DNA of 64,000 bases from Viscum album (Eukaryota; Streptophyta; Magnoliopsida; Santalales; Viscaceae): the NCBI GenBank assembly GCA_963277665.1, contig OY728165.1:1759718772-1759782771 (forward strand). Reading direction: 5' to 3'. Below the pieces are notes generated by a model, which saw nothing but the letters and a program-made list of their open reading frames with translations, did no database searches and was not told where the DNA came from. The position numbers and the translations under genes are program-made. Positions 1 through 15,084 of this stretch are shown here, piece by piece. The first letter of the stretch is position 1; each line of letters begins with the position of its first letter.

Positions 1-2117
1 TATCTCTTCCTATTGTGTTTCTCTATGGTTATACTTAATAAGGATTATAACCCACTATATTGATCATTTGGGAGATATCCAATTAAAAAAAATCCATTTT
101 AGACCTTGAATTACATTTACAAATGATATCTAAAAATTCATTATAATTTTGAACAACAGGTGCTAATACCAAAGGACCACATGATGTATGGTCTTTTGAA
201 TAACATATTATTCAGTCCAAGATTAATTAAATAATAATGATGGTTATAGAAATAGATTTTTAAAAAATAGAGTGTAATAATAACCAACTAATTTAAATGG
301 TCCATGATCATTCTGAAACCATTTACTGATCAATGTGATGATTCTTAGGGAACTGACTGTTATATAGTGTCTAATCATCAATGTTTGTTTTAGAAGAATA
401 CTCAAGGATGTAGAGAACTATCCTAAGTCCATTATTGGTTTGAGAATTGAAAGTACTAATCTATAAAACACTATCAAAACTTATATCATCAAGACCCACC
501 TTTCAAATAACAAAACAAAAATCCATAAAACCAAGACATCCAACCACCGCCCTTCAAAAAAGATAAAACCATTGTGAAACCCTAAATCAATTAAAAACAT
601 CTAACATTGAACAAATTACATTATTAAGATGAGGTGTTGGTAAATGAGTTAGAGGACTTGACTAATAAATTAGGATACCATATATAAATAATATAAAATA
701 TTCATGTATCATTATTATCTAAACATGTTCCATTACCTATAGATAATGTATGCATAGTATTGACTAGAAGGGGAATATAAATTCTACCCCTTTCTATAAC
801 TAATTACAAGAATAACCATATTATATTAGATGGTGAGGATGTTAAGGAATATATAAAGAAACTCAAGAACCATTCTAAATAGGAAAAATAATATAATGAA
901 ATACTTTGAAAAAATATAAATAAGTGACAAACAACCCAGAAAAACTATACATGTTTATAGGGAGACCCTCCACACTCATTCCCCTAATGTGTTATCCAAT
1001 AAAAAAGATATAAGATGTGCTTATCGAAAATTAAATTTCCCAAATATATAGGAAGTACATACAAACATTACCATGTTGAAGATCTCAATAATATTAAAAA
1101 ATAAGCTATGTTCCAAAAAATAACATTGCACAAAAAGAGAAGTCTCCAATGGGATAAGAGATTTAACTTTTGAATTTGTTTTTTTAACATGATCTAAACA
1201 TAATTTCCGTAAAAAAATCAACATATAAGGATTTTTATATCACATATAAAATTGGGTCTATATAATTTAATGATGCGCAATGTGATCAAGGAGCCTTAAT
1301 AAAATGTCACATCACATTTTTTCTTTCATTAAAGATAGGATAACTCAGTCTAATTAGAGTGGTTTTTTATGTTGTAAATAGATCCACTACAATCAATGCC
1401 GGAGTCCTAGAATACGAGATAGTCAAATTAAAAAAATCTGATCATTCATGCAGAAATCAATGTGATGAACATAGTGGATGATACGACCCTAACATTTTCA
1501 CACATAATCTTGGTCAGACTCTTCTTGAGATGTGTATGACCATTAAAAATTTATAGAAGGGAACAATATCTATAGAAATTATTGACACTACTATCCTACT
1601 AATCATATTTGATTACATGATGTAACCATAATAGGATCATTCATTTATTATACTTAAAAACAATATAATATACAATTCACGGATAATTTATTTGTGTTAA
1701 ATGAGTTTTTATTTTTTAAAAAATAATAAAAATTCTAATTTTTTTAAATATAACTTGAATAAAAATATCACATATTCTCACAACCTATAATCACTTGTAA
1801 TCAATGATTTCATTAATGTTTTTTTTAATATTTTCCCAATAATGAGGAAATTAGAATTTAATGTTACGTGATGTAAGTCCAAGATATATAGGTTAGAAAT
1901 AAAAAGTGAATTTGAACATTAGAATGATCTATAAATATAAATTTAAAACATTTTAACATTAGATTAAAATAATTGGATCTAATTGAATGTGAATATTTTC
2001 TTGTAATTCTTTCTAGTAATTTATATCATGACCAAGAACGATGAATGATAACCCTTTTAATGGAAAATGTTGATGTAATAGGATAGAGTTTAAGAGATAT
2101 TCGTAGAATGAGTACCA

Positions 2118-2136
2118 ATATATATATATATATATA
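2118..2136. repeat. (AT)n microsatellite
   Basis: An uninterrupted alternating AT run of about 19 bases ending at GGG. A similar run lies at 33942-33961 and a shorter one near 46637-46651. Confidence 0.9.
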
Positions 2137-5100
2137 GGGAATGTTTTCACAATAAGATTCAAACCATTTTATTATTCACCTGAAAAGACCCTACACAACT
2201 ATTTTAGAGGTTTTTATAAAGGTTATTTAAATATTTTAGAAGAAGATACTATCTTCCCCATCTCTAGCACAAAATGGTCTACTCCCATTTAGGTTGTTCC
2301 CTAGAAGACAGGACTAACCATGGTGAAAAATGAGTAGAATTATTTAATACATGTAAGAGAAAAGAATATCCAGAGTGTTTTTATAAATTATTATATGTGA
2401 AATAAATTCATTAGGAAAGATCATTTCACTATACCATATATTTACAAAATATTGTAAATTTTAAAAAATAAGACTTTTTAGTTTTTTATATATGAGTTTT
2501 CAGCATATATTTTGGTTCCCAATGCACCTATGTGACAAGAGTAGACAAAATTTACCTGGCCTTATAGTAACATTGAATAAAAGTGGATCACATTTGGAAA
2601 GTGTAATTTAATAGTTTAATTATATATATTCATGTGTTTTTTTGCTGGTTATATTGAACAATTCATAGAAATATTACTAGATGATTTTTTATTGTTCGAT
2701 CACTATTAGGATCACTATTTGGGAATTCAAGATGTTGTTATGAAATCAATCCATAAAAATATCCATTTATTTAATTTATAAAAGTTTCAATGATAGTTAA
2801 AAGGCTTTAACATTGGGGAATATTATTCAGTAGATATGGACTGATTTGTATAAGTCTAAAATTAAAATCACCAATACATTTCCATTCTAAACTTCATTTG
2901 AAACATATTAGATATTATATAAGTAATAGGGATTCTTTATTAGGTTATTAGAATATTTTAGTATTATTTCCTCAACACTATATCTATTAATTTAGAAACA
3001 TTTAAAATTTGTAATTTATTTTTATTTATGGAAAATATTTGACATGTTTACGTGTAAAATTACTGCACCACCAGTTAGGAATTATCTAAAATCAGATCAA
3101 CCTTTCATGATTCATTATGATGGATAAGACCAAATTATTATAGAATAATTTTCTTAAATAATTATAGGAAGACATTACTTTATTACATATGTTTAATAGA
3201 CATTATACATAGCCTATACTAGTGAAGCCTCCCCATGAAAATAATTTTTGATAGATTTTTTTAATTGTATATATTATGATAATGTTTGTTTAATAAAGAT
3301 CCAACTATTTGATTGTATCAAGTACCCCATAGATCACTAATGAAGAAATTTTATGTTAAACCATATAAATATTGATAGATATTTTTTCTCAATGAATTTT
3401 CTTTTGAAATAAAGGATATTTTAGGAGTTGAAAATCATGTGGAAAATTAATTTTATACGACACCACATATAATTGGTGTTGAAATTACATATATTAAAAA
3501 TAAATGATTTCATATAAATAAATATTTTTTATTTTGAAAAGGTATAAGTTCCATGTTATGATGACATGTTAATCATTTATGTATCTTCTTATAATTCAGC
3601 TCACCAAAACCCATAATAAATGTTCAAACTTAACAACAAATTACGTTTCATTGTTTAGGGAAAATATATATCATTGGAAAATATGTAATTCTTAAATGAT
3701 CATGTGTATTTTTTCATAACACTGAGTTATATTATTTCATATAATTTATCATACAATATCCTATAGAGTCCACAATGGGCCACAATGAACTAGTATAAAT
3801 TTTTCAAAATATGACATATAATATTATATATTTTTTAATGATTAAAATTACTTTTATAATATATGTGAACAATTATATTTAATAGGTAATATATAAACAA
3901 TTTAATATATAATTTAGAAGATAATTTTATTTTTTGAAATATATTAATTTCATGTTATAGGAAATGTATAATCTTTTCCCAGGTTATCTAGAAATTATTA
4001 CATCATATAGGTACTGAAAAATATTTCAAATTAGGTAGAAGATAAATCTATTAAATAAGATGATGATGATATTATTTTTCCTTTTGTGGGGTAATGAATA
4101 TTTCTTATAATTAGATATCCAAAGGATATCATCGGTGGAAAAGGAAAGCAATTCATTAAAAGGAACCCAGAAGCTATAATTTGGATATATGGATTTCATG
4201 AAAAGAAATTAATCCCTTACCACTAAAAAATATATAGAATAAGGATTCAAATATAGATATAAGGGAAATAATGGGGATGACTAATGATCCAAATATTATG
4301 GACTCAATAAATATTTATCTAGAAAACATGTGGGATTATTAAAATCTCTATTAGACAATCTTGAGAATGAGTCTATACCAGATAATCTTTGGGAATGTTT
4401 TTCATCTATCAATTGAGATGAAGCACAAAGCCTTTTTCAAAATTCAATGAGATTAATATTGATCTATAAATATACATGAATATATAATGAATCTATATTA
4501 TGTATTTTTAGAAAATAAAAATAGACTACTTTGTGAAATCCTGGATTTTAATGGATTAGAAAAGAGTTTTCCAAAAAAAATAATTTTTAAAATACATCAA
4601 CGTCGAGAGTCATTTGTTTAAAACATAAGATAGATATTAATTCAAGGGAAAAATAATTCATGATGGTAAAAAACTCTTATAGTCACTAAAGTTCACCCAT
4701 TTATTATTTTTAATTTCACTAAATAAAGGAAAACTCCATTAAATGTCAATAAGAATGAGCTTAAAAACATTAATAAAATATTCTACAGTAACCAGCGTGT
4801 GAGATCAAACTCTTATAATGATCCATCTAATTGAAAATTCATACTGTGACATTATATAACACATTTTGACTAATTTAATTAAATTAAATCTAATAAAACT
4901 ATCATTTTTCTGAAATTCATTAAGTAATCTAGATCATTTCTATGTGTAAAGGGAAACAATAGTTTTTAGGAGATTAAAAAAATTGATTTCATTATTTGTG
5001 CCTTTATTTTTCATTTTTGTATGGTTTTTAAAGATATTGAGATAAATATGAATACACATTATAAATATAGATCTATTCCAATTTTAAGAGACATATTTTT

Positions 5101-8100
5101 CCTTTGAATGAATCATAAATTAATACTATAATTAATGTGTTTTAAGATTAAATGGGTAGGATTTTTGTGAAAATACAACATATTTTTAGTCATATTATAT
5201 GACAGTCCACCCAATATTAAAATCATTTACCTCAGAGGCATATAAAATAAATATTTACGTCTTCATAAAAGTGAAATCATTTATTAAGTGAAGAAATCCA
5301 TTCATGAATAACTATAATTTACTGATTAATATATTCAAAAAAATATAATATAATGTTTTTATGTTGTAAATGTTTGGGAAATTATTTTATATTAAAGGCA
5401 ATTTTTTTAAACTATAATTTTGGAAATCCATAAAATTTCACCATTTTTTCCAATAAAATCCATGAATAACATTAATAATATAATATTACAATCCAAAAAT
5501 ATGTACCAACCTATCTCTATAAGTTAATTCATGATCATAGTTGAACTCAATTGTACAAGTGTGATTTTGGTGATCCGAACTTATGTTTTTTGAGAACTAT
5601 AATTTGTTGCTTATATTCTAATCTGGAGGTGCTTCGTGGAAAATATATGAAACTATTTTGGGGAAAGATATAGAAATAATCATTGATAATGGACATGGAA
5701 TGAAAATATCTTCTTGACTATGGAATAAAATTTCATATAGTTTCGTGAAATTCAATGGTTCATCTATGCATTCAAAAATCATATTTAATTTGATCTAAAA
5801 AACTAATACTCTAAAAGCCATTGATAGAATAAAAATTTATTATTACTATAGAACTAAATTTCTGAGCTATATTCTCAATCATAATTTTTTTTAGATAAAT
5901 CATTCCAAATGTGAGTGGGCAGGGATTCCATAATTGGGTGAAAGCTATAAATCATAAATTATTAATCAAAAAATGGAAAACGAACTATATTTCCTAAATG
6001 TTTTCTCTCAAAAGAAACAATAAACCCTTATCAAAATAAAATTCCAAAAATTTAAATATTATACTAATAAGGAACTTGATCATTAAGTAGTTATTTATAT
6101 GAATATAAATCATACAATGACTAATAAATAATACTTGAAATAAAAAAATCATTTATTTAAATTAATACATTATTTTTTAGTAAAATAAGTCCTCAAAATA
6201 ATGTATTAATGATTATGGGAATATGAAAAAAATATGAAATTTTATTTAATAAAATTTATAGATGAATTGAAATTATAAACATTTATTATGTATGAATTTA
6301 AAAAATGGAATAAAATTAGACACCATTTGTATTTTTTCTTTAGTGATGCCCTTGACGTTGCCTTGCCTAGTAGGCCATGATTTATTTTTAAGGGAATAGA
6401 AAAAGTCCTCAAAGTCATTATAATACTATTTTATATTCTACTAAATTCATTTCCAAATATTTATTTATACATTGATTTATTATATGTTTTGATAATAAAA
6501 TTTTATTTCACTATATTTGGTTAATATTTCATAATGTTTACAAAATGTATATTTTACTGATTTATTTAATTTATGAAATAAAATTTATGTATAACTATTG
6601 ATTATATACATTATTTAATTATGAATTTAAAAATACGGATAAATAAATTTACGGTTATTTTTAATGAGGATATAAATACATAATATATTTTCGTGGAAAT
6701 GTTCCTAAAATAAACTAAATTTTGAGTTATATAATAAATTATTATTCATAAATTAAATATTTATAGAGAAATGGGAAAATGGAAATTACCGAGATCTTCA
6801 TGGGATTCAAAAATACATTGGATTTTGCATAACATATTTTTCTTTACTCATTTAATTATATTTATGTGTGAAATATATTTTTTCTGATATGTAATATCAT
6901 TGACATGATCATTATAAAATATATAAATATATGGATCTACATAAGATATTTGGATAACTACTAGGATATTTCAGGAGGATGAATTTATAGATTTTGTATT
7001 TTTTAAAATTTCATAATATTTTTAGGTGATTTATAATATTTTATCTATAGTTGATTCGTAGGCTCATTAATTTTTTTTCAAGAATGAAAAATGATATGTA
7101 TGAAAATATCAATGGATTAAGTGATTCATATCATTTTACACTTTTTCACTAAATTAGGGAATCATGATACCCTAGAATACATAATATATATCTGATGATA
7201 TGAATAAAATATGGTTTTATATAAAATATTATAACATGCATATCAATGTATACATTTTTCACTTGTTAAAATTCTGTTAGAACTGATACATGAGATTCTT
7301 TAGATTTTTATGGATGTTAATAAGAATTCCTTGCACAATTAAAGATTGAGTCTCCCCATTACGTGGTTCAAAAAAAATTTCTTCCCTACCAATTTTAATG
7401 TTCCCTTACTGTAATGGAATGTCTCTACCGTAGATAAACAAATTCATAATAATTCATTAATATCATATTTCATTGCATCATATAGATAGAGGAACTATGA
7501 TTTATTCTATTACACCAAGACCTACAGCCATAAAATTTCATTTATTTATGATATTTTTATATCTTCAATTATTCGGAAGTTATGATCAAATGGAATGACC
7601 TATGAATTTGGGTGAAATGAAACCCCCTAACCCAACTACGGATGGAAGATAGATAGAATGAAATTAAAGGTATCTATTTTAAAGGAAACAAATATACTAG
7701 GTAATCTATAGAATTTTAAAGCAAAACAAATTTCATAATGGATGAACTGAAATGAATAAAAAATAAATATATAAATATAGGATATTAATATAATGGAAGG
7801 GTGTTTGACAAGTTCTAATGCGGCTAATGTTGTTTGAGTTTTATGAGTTTTATTTTCTATATTTATTGTAATTGTATTTTTTATTCTCCTTCCATTTTTT
7901 TCCCTAAAATAGTTGGTTAAAAGGGTTTTGGTTATTTATATTGGATAAGGATAACCATCTTTTAATGCTTTATTATAGTAAATTAATGAATAAAATTTTC
8001 TATTTAGATTAATTTATGTATCCTCCAAATGGATAATAATTATAGTTTGATTATGTTCATGTCCATTGATCATTTTTTTACTACCATTGATTATACCAAA

Positions 8101-8498
8101 TGTCTCCAGCCACTCAATTTATTATTTATATAATATAATAGGATTGGTGGATTAGTGTGTATCTAGTTATCTCTTGAACATGTGTTGAATATTTTGAATT
8201 GATTTTGAATTTATTTAGAATAAAAAATACTTAATTGGGGACTGCCTATGTATTTTACATATAGTTTACAATTTATGTGTCATCGATAACTTTTCACCTA
8301 GAAATGAATAATTTTTCATTATATAGTGATTAATATTAAAATAAAAATAAAAATATAATTCAATCTAGGGTGAATGAAGAAAACATTTGTGATTTATTCA
8401 TTTATCAATTACAAATAAGCAGAGAAAATTTTTATTAAAATGCTAAGATTTCCATTTGAAATCAAACCCTAAACCAATCACATTTCACCAAATTTGAT

Positions 8499-8520
8499 AA
8501 AATATTTTATAAAATATTTT
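8499..8520. repeat. 22-bp perfect AT palindrome
   Basis: AAAATATTTTA followed directly by TAAAATATTTT reads identically on both strands. It could extrude as a cruciform. In such AT-rich DNA it may be chance, and nothing adjacent suggests a function. Confidence 0.8.
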
Positions 8521-11500
8521 AAATGTCAAAAATATATAATTCATTAAAAAACTATGTTCCAAATAACAGGTTTCTACACATAGAATGGAGAGATAAATCA
8601 GTGGAATCAGGTTTTTAAAATTGTTTTTTTTCACATTATATTTATTTTATGTGGCCAGTTAATGTTTGATCCACTATAATATAAAAACAGAACCACACAT
8701 TCACAATTATAAAATTTAAATTCAAGGAAGGCTGAATATTTAAATGGTTTGACATCATGTAATAATTCATATAACTATTTTCATCTAGCTGTTACACCAA
8801 ACCATATATTATTCACTCTAATGATATGGGAAAAACACTTATAGCATGAGAATAACATCACATAATTCATTCCTAGAGTCCAACTGGGCTGTGAAGTTTC
8901 GCACAGTTGATAGAAATATGTAAACATGAATGTAAAATATCCCATAAAAGATAAAGTTTCTTTAGAAACACCACTATCATACATATTATTAACGAAAATT
9001 ATTCTCAATGCATACAGTTATAGATGTAGATCTTCTTCTCAATTCTTAAACTACAATGAATTTACTATTTTCTCAAGCATAACTAAGTTTTTATGGTGGA
9101 TTTTTGTTTTTGAAATTTAGTACCATCTAATATTATCACTTTACAATATTTTAATGCAATATTTTTAATATTATCTCTACAAGAATGTTTTCACTTTATT
9201 TTGTAGTTCCCCATATCTAGACATCATAATAATTGTAAGAAATATGTTTTTAGAAAATATAATTGACATCTCAATGTTCTCAAAACATCACTCAATAGAA
9301 TCATTCAAATTAATATATATACATTCCTCATTACATTATCCAGATAAGTATGCATGATGATCATGGAATATTCTCATCTGTTAATTACTACATGTATCTA
9401 GAAAAATTCCACTTCTACATATCTTTAATCGTGTTTTTCAAAAAAAAAAAATTGATAACCATATCCATTATTGAGAACCAAATAAAAATGATTCATATAT
9501 AAAGTAATATTTAGATTATAAAATATCAGTATCAAATTCATCTCACAATCAGCTCCAAATAATACTCATTAACTATTAATGTCTTATAACAGCTCTTCAC
9601 TGTAGTAGCTTGGATATCATACACTCAAGAACATGGCTTAAATCACTACATTTTAAATTATATTTTAATAATTTAAATAAAAACCTATAAAACAATGTCA
9701 AATTAAAATAATAAAAAGATTCTATGGTATTTTATACATAAAAAATTAATTAGAAGAACAATTTTCATTTTTTTAAATATAATTTTTTATTGAAAATATG
9801 AGATGATAAAAATAGTGTTCATGGATTTTCAAATATTTCATGAATCATCTTGAATCGCATCTAAAATGTGATTTGATAATATTTGAATATAATTTTATGA
9901 AACATCATGTTTAACATCATAAGAAAATTTTAATTCTATAGACATTATATTTTATGTTTTCTATATGACATTGAAAGTTATTTGATTTGCTGAATCCACA
10001 TATCGTTTACATTCGAATGTTAAACAGTTCAGTCATAATCATATGACCACTGTGTCTTAAATACTATTATTACTATATATATATATACATTTAACTAATT
10101 TGTATGTTCATTCATAAATTCATATAAATGTTCCGTAAATCCATACAATTTAGATATATTCATATTAAATATCTAATGTCATACATACAATAGTGAAGCC
10201 ATATGGTATTCTCCTAATGATTATGGATCATCCCGAATTCATAAGATGTAAAATATGACATACGAAATGACTATATTCATATTTAATACACTTCAATGTT
10301 ATATGATTAATCCCAAATTCATATGAAACTCCCAGAGTCTTCCATTTCCCTTATCAAGTAAAAAAATTACTGAACATCCCAAATTGTCTTTGAATAACCT
10401 CAAAAGAATTATTCATATATTAAACTAACATATCACCAAACTCTAATTATTCTCTACCTTGATTGAAAATAAATGAATACCATCATTAAATACATGAAAC
10501 ACCAACTTTTACTATTTCATTTTTTGGAAGCATAATTCAGATCTTCCAAAATGAACTCATAACTATTAATATTTCATTATAACACTTTAGAATAATAAAA
10601 GGACATCATATACTCAGGAGATGTTTCATTTTTCACACTAAGAAATATTAATTTTTTATTGAATTATATCTCTCAGTGATAATAAATGAGACCAAATAAC
10701 ATAGATGAACTACTCTGAATTCACACATTCATTTCTCACTCAAAATTCCATAATTTTCCCATATTTCAATGTAAAAAACATTATATGAATTATTATTTCC
10801 CAATCCACCATTTTTAATGTGTTGTGTCACCCTTTTTGTCCACATTTATTTATATATATTATATATTAATGGGGATACTATCACCATAGATTATGTGAGA
10901 TTAGAGGAATAAAAATATAATATTTACCATATATCAATCAACATATCACTTATTATATATTTTGTGAAGATATTTGTATGTTTCTATATTTCCGGTATAA
11001 TTATGTCTCAAATAACTATTACAGTATTTAAACTAATCAAAATGATATATAATTTCAATATTCATTTACATTGAATGTGACATATATTTATCTGATATAT
11101 CAATAGAACTTTTATTGTGACAATGTATCCATAATTGAATCTTAGTCTTGGAATACAAATCATCCAACTAAAGCAGCATTCATAAAAAATATTTAGATTC
11201 TTGTATACTAACCATGTATTGTATTTCATATATGAAATGTTTCACAATGTTTTTCCTCTTATTATACCATCGTATACATACCTCTCCCATAATATAATTA
11301 TCCATCTAACTTGGACCTCATATCTTCGACATCAATATAATAATCTATATTACTGTTTCCATGAATGAATCAATTTTAAGTACAATTATATGACAACCAA
11401 TAACATGTTATTTCAATAAAATATTTAAGTAAACCTTCTATTTCAATCATGTGTTACTAATTTATGTTATTCTAAAATATTGCATAATTTTTCACTCCAT

Positions 11501-11860
11501 AGGATACTTCGTGTCATGATGTTTTCACATAAAAAATGTTTCCAATGAATTTTCTAGAATCCATTTTATAGATATTTCTAATATTCTCAACCTTAAATAT
11601 TTATTTTCGATAAAATTTTTGTTTCTATTATTTAGAAAATTCCATACAAAATCTTTTTATCAAACCTCTATAATAGTTGACATGCAATAATATTTATAAT
11701 TTATATTTTTTATTCTATTATCCAAAAAACAATTATTACCTTCCCAACATGTACATTTAATTTATTATACATTTATTCTCATCAATATTCTCACAAAAAT
11801 ACATTTTATCACATGAAAATGTTATTTGAGAATCCAAATTTTATTTTAAAAAAATTCATA

Positions 11861-11896
11861 TTGGAAGGTGTAATGAGAACCCAAACAAACAGGGCC
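11861..11896 (-). repeat. possible DNA-transposon terminal inverted repeat (one end only)
   Basis: Read on the minus strand, the segment begins GGCCCTGTTTGTTTGG and continues into GTTCTCATTACACC. A GGCC-TGTTTG-type outer end is common on plant hAT-like and Tourist/Harbinger-like MITEs (family knowledge). The element body would lie to the left of 11896 on the + strand. I could not find the partner end, and the bases after 11896 (AATAAAG) give no clear target duplication. The assignment is tentative. Confidence 0.3.
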
Positions 11897-14800
11897 AATA
11901 AAGATAATAAACACAAAAGGATAATACTAAACCACTCCAAAAAAATTACATATTGGTACATTGAGTCCTTTGTATTCTCTAGTCCATGTTGAAATTTTTC
12001 ATATTTAGTTCTTAATCCATATCCTCAAATAAGGACACCGTCCGTCACCAAACATCGATATATCCATCGAAATTTATATTATGTTAATTGAAACAAAGAT
12101 TCAATTTTTGATCTTGGGTATTGATCCAATTCCATTGTCCCTAATTAGTGTTCATTTGAAGTTCTATCTCAAGCATTCTATTGATGTACTCCAGAGAGAC
12201 ATTGATTAAAACAAATTCTTCAACCATATCCTCCAATGAATTAAAAATTTGTTATGATAAAAGAGTTAATTAGGTCTCTTCTTCATTCTCCGTTACAAAT
12301 TACCTTCCTTCCACAGGATGAAGTTGAGTGTCCAAACCAATAAACATCATCATACATTTCTCTGATTCCTTGGTTTATTCCATTTTCCATTGTATTACCA
12401 CTTTATTTTCGATATGTTGTTGGCCTATGGATTTATTGACTAAGTTGTCTTATATAACTCGCCCAACAGAACCATTAACTTTACCCTTTGATCTATTAGT
12501 CATTGGTTTTTGTAAGTTACCATAATTTTACAAGTTCTTGTTTTATCCCCATTGGTAACAATATATTAACCTAATTCAAACCATCCATCTTTACGTTCTT
12601 CACACCTAAGAAAAATAAATTAGTAACCTTTATATTGTCTTGATAATAAAAATAGAATGTGTAATGTTCCCCTTAACCAAAAAATTCAATTGTCTGAGAT
12701 CCCTAAAACCACTCTTTAGTCCTTGTCTCCTGATGATTACCATGAGTTTCCTTCATCATTACCTAACACATTTCCATTTTACATCCATTATTATCTTCAC
12801 TACCCAATTAATCTTAGCCTATGTGGTTGATCCCAATATGTATATTAACCTCTACACTAATCTCATGAAATTCTGACTAAACCTTCAAGGATGGAATGGT
12901 CACATAAAATATAACTTCTATACCATATACATTAACTTAAATAAGATTCTAGTATGTTACATGATCAAGATGGTTAATATTCACAGTCCAATAATTTAAT
13001 TGAGTTCAAAGAACATGATGTATAACCACCTTCAGGAACTAAAGGGACATTCTTGGACACAACCCATCATCAAATGAATTCAAAAACATGTAGTAGTAAT
13101 TGGTAAAATAAAAGAGATAGACCTCACTCCAAAATTTGACCGTAACATTGTGTATGATGTCTTCTCAACCTATATAATGAAAGAATAAATGGGATAGAAT
13201 AAATTAACTTCATGTAGCAGTCCATTAATTGAAGGGAAACACCTAAATCCGAAATTAAGTTGTCCGAAACAGAATCCAACCCAATTGAAGTCGATATAAG
13301 ACTCAATATGAACCACATGATGATAAATAGAACCCCAAATCAATAACTATAAAAACATACTCTAATAGAGGCTTTGTAAAATTATTTTGAAAAAGAATCA
13401 TCGATTGAACCGGTAACATAGTGTCACATATCTTCTATGAAAACTCCAAAATCAGACATTTAAATTTCCAACTATATAAATAACTGAATTATTTTTAAAT
13501 GGAAGAGTTAACCTAGTAAAATATCCTAGATGGGTACGTTTGAGGGGTCTCAATTCGTGTTGAAATCATATGACCATCTGAATAATGACATGAAAAATTT
13601 GTTGACACGATGTAGTTCATGGGACCATCCAAGGGACAATTAATCTTCATTAGTAAATATAATTTTATTTTATAGTGATTCAAATAACCCTAAAATTGAA
13701 TTCTTCTCGATGTACTAGACCACAATGAAGACTAAGTTGAAAAAATGTTCCAATAAATGACCCCGCAAAAATGATCCACTAGTAAATATTGGAGGATATA
13801 AGATGATTTAGTGAACTCTAAAAGGGTTAGAAGAAGATTCATTATCCCATAAATGAGTGATGTGACCTTATTGAAATGAGATATGGGGGAGGGGGTCAAT
13901 TGGGATGCAGGAAGGGTGAAAGCAGAAATGGGCTTAAGATGATCCAAACATTGACCATCAGAGGGTCACTCCTCTCCCTGTTGAGGTGGATGGCAAACAG
14001 ATATGGCCATTACCCAACTTCCAAGAACCATTATATTATTAATATAAATAATAATTATAAATTTACCTGTATAAACCACCTTTAAATAAAATTTATAGTC
14101 ACCTTTCCCCTTTGAGAACTCCAATTTTTAGGCAGCCATATCATTTTGAATACCTAACTCTCAGAGTCTCTTTCACGAAATACAATTCAATAGTTAGTTT
14201 TTGCATCCTTATACCATTAAAATACATAAATAATCCTTTTAATTTTTCAATAAAAATGTCCTCTTCTTTTTCACCATTCAAAAAAGACGAATTTATTTCT
14301 ATTTTATAGACTTTGTATTATTTTTGTGAATCCACCTCATAAAAATTATTACTGTTTCCAATCATGAAAATGGAGAAATAATTTGTTTAAAATATTTTTT
14401 TTAAATTATTAATACACCTTGAATATGTTCTTATAATTATTTCTTATATCTTAATATCTCTCATTCATTTTTTTCTAAACATCGACGTGGGGCCATTAAA
14501 TTTTTTTATTTTTTTCTCCATGATATAATCTCCAAATTTTATTTTTTTCAATACTGTTCATTTTATCATTCATTTAATAGACCCACTATTCATATAAAAT
14601 ATCTTATGTCATAAATATTGGTTCAGCCTATGATATAAGGTTTTTTTGTTCTCACTTATATGTATCTATATTGGTTGAACTAGTTTCTCCTGTCTGCCAA
14701 TAATATTATTAATTTTAGAGAAGAACATAAACATGGAAAATAATTTCTATTAGTTATAATAGCCTTGTCATCATAATCATTAGTATTAATTAAATAAAAA

Positions 14801-15084
14801 TCAAAACCATTCATGTCAATTTAATTATTCTTTTCAACCCAATTGATGAAATTTTAATATTGCTTGGTTGGAAAAAATTACAAATCATTTTCAACTGATT
14901 AATCATATGTACACTATTCCTAATTAATTTTAACATCAAAATAATATAGTAACCTTTAAAACCTCATATTCTTGAATTTTTAGCCACTTTAATTTTATAA
15001 GTAACCCCTTAATATCCCAAAAATATTATTCTTATTTATCATTCTCATTTATCTCTCCTTGATATTTATAGGATACTATATATG
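11897..15084. other. intergenic DNA, no recognised gene
   Basis: Composition is slightly less extreme than the first 11 kb, notably 12.0-14.0 kb. Several 60-78 codon frames occur on both strands (for example 12640-12876 + and 13732-13947 -). I read the region on both strands for RT, RNase H, integrase, transposase and gag signatures and recognised none. The stretch around 13880-14010 is locally richer in G, with GGGGGAGGGGG at about 13885. It may be an old element too decayed to classify by eye. Confidence 0.5.

Larger units (their letters stand above)
1..11860. other. AT-rich intergenic DNA without a recognisable gene
   Basis: Stops are dense in all six frames; the longest frames here are 60-75 codons and none shows a domain I recognise. 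Base use is heavily A/T, CpG and GpC are both scarce, and only short AT-rich microsatellites and palindromes stand out. From about 9.0 to 11.8 kb the + strand is poor in G compared with C, whereas 2-8 kb is more balanced, which may mark buried old elements of opposite orientation. I could not pair any two segments here as LTRs or terminal repeats. Confidence 0.7.

Noticed and set aside
8463..8475. Telomere-like AAACCCTAAACC
   Set aside because: A single partial copy with no tandem array; chance in this composition.
12060..12900. Possible degraded host gene
   Set aside because: Frames up to 78 codons on + and translations of the minus strand gave no recognisable domain and no splice-consistent chain of frames.
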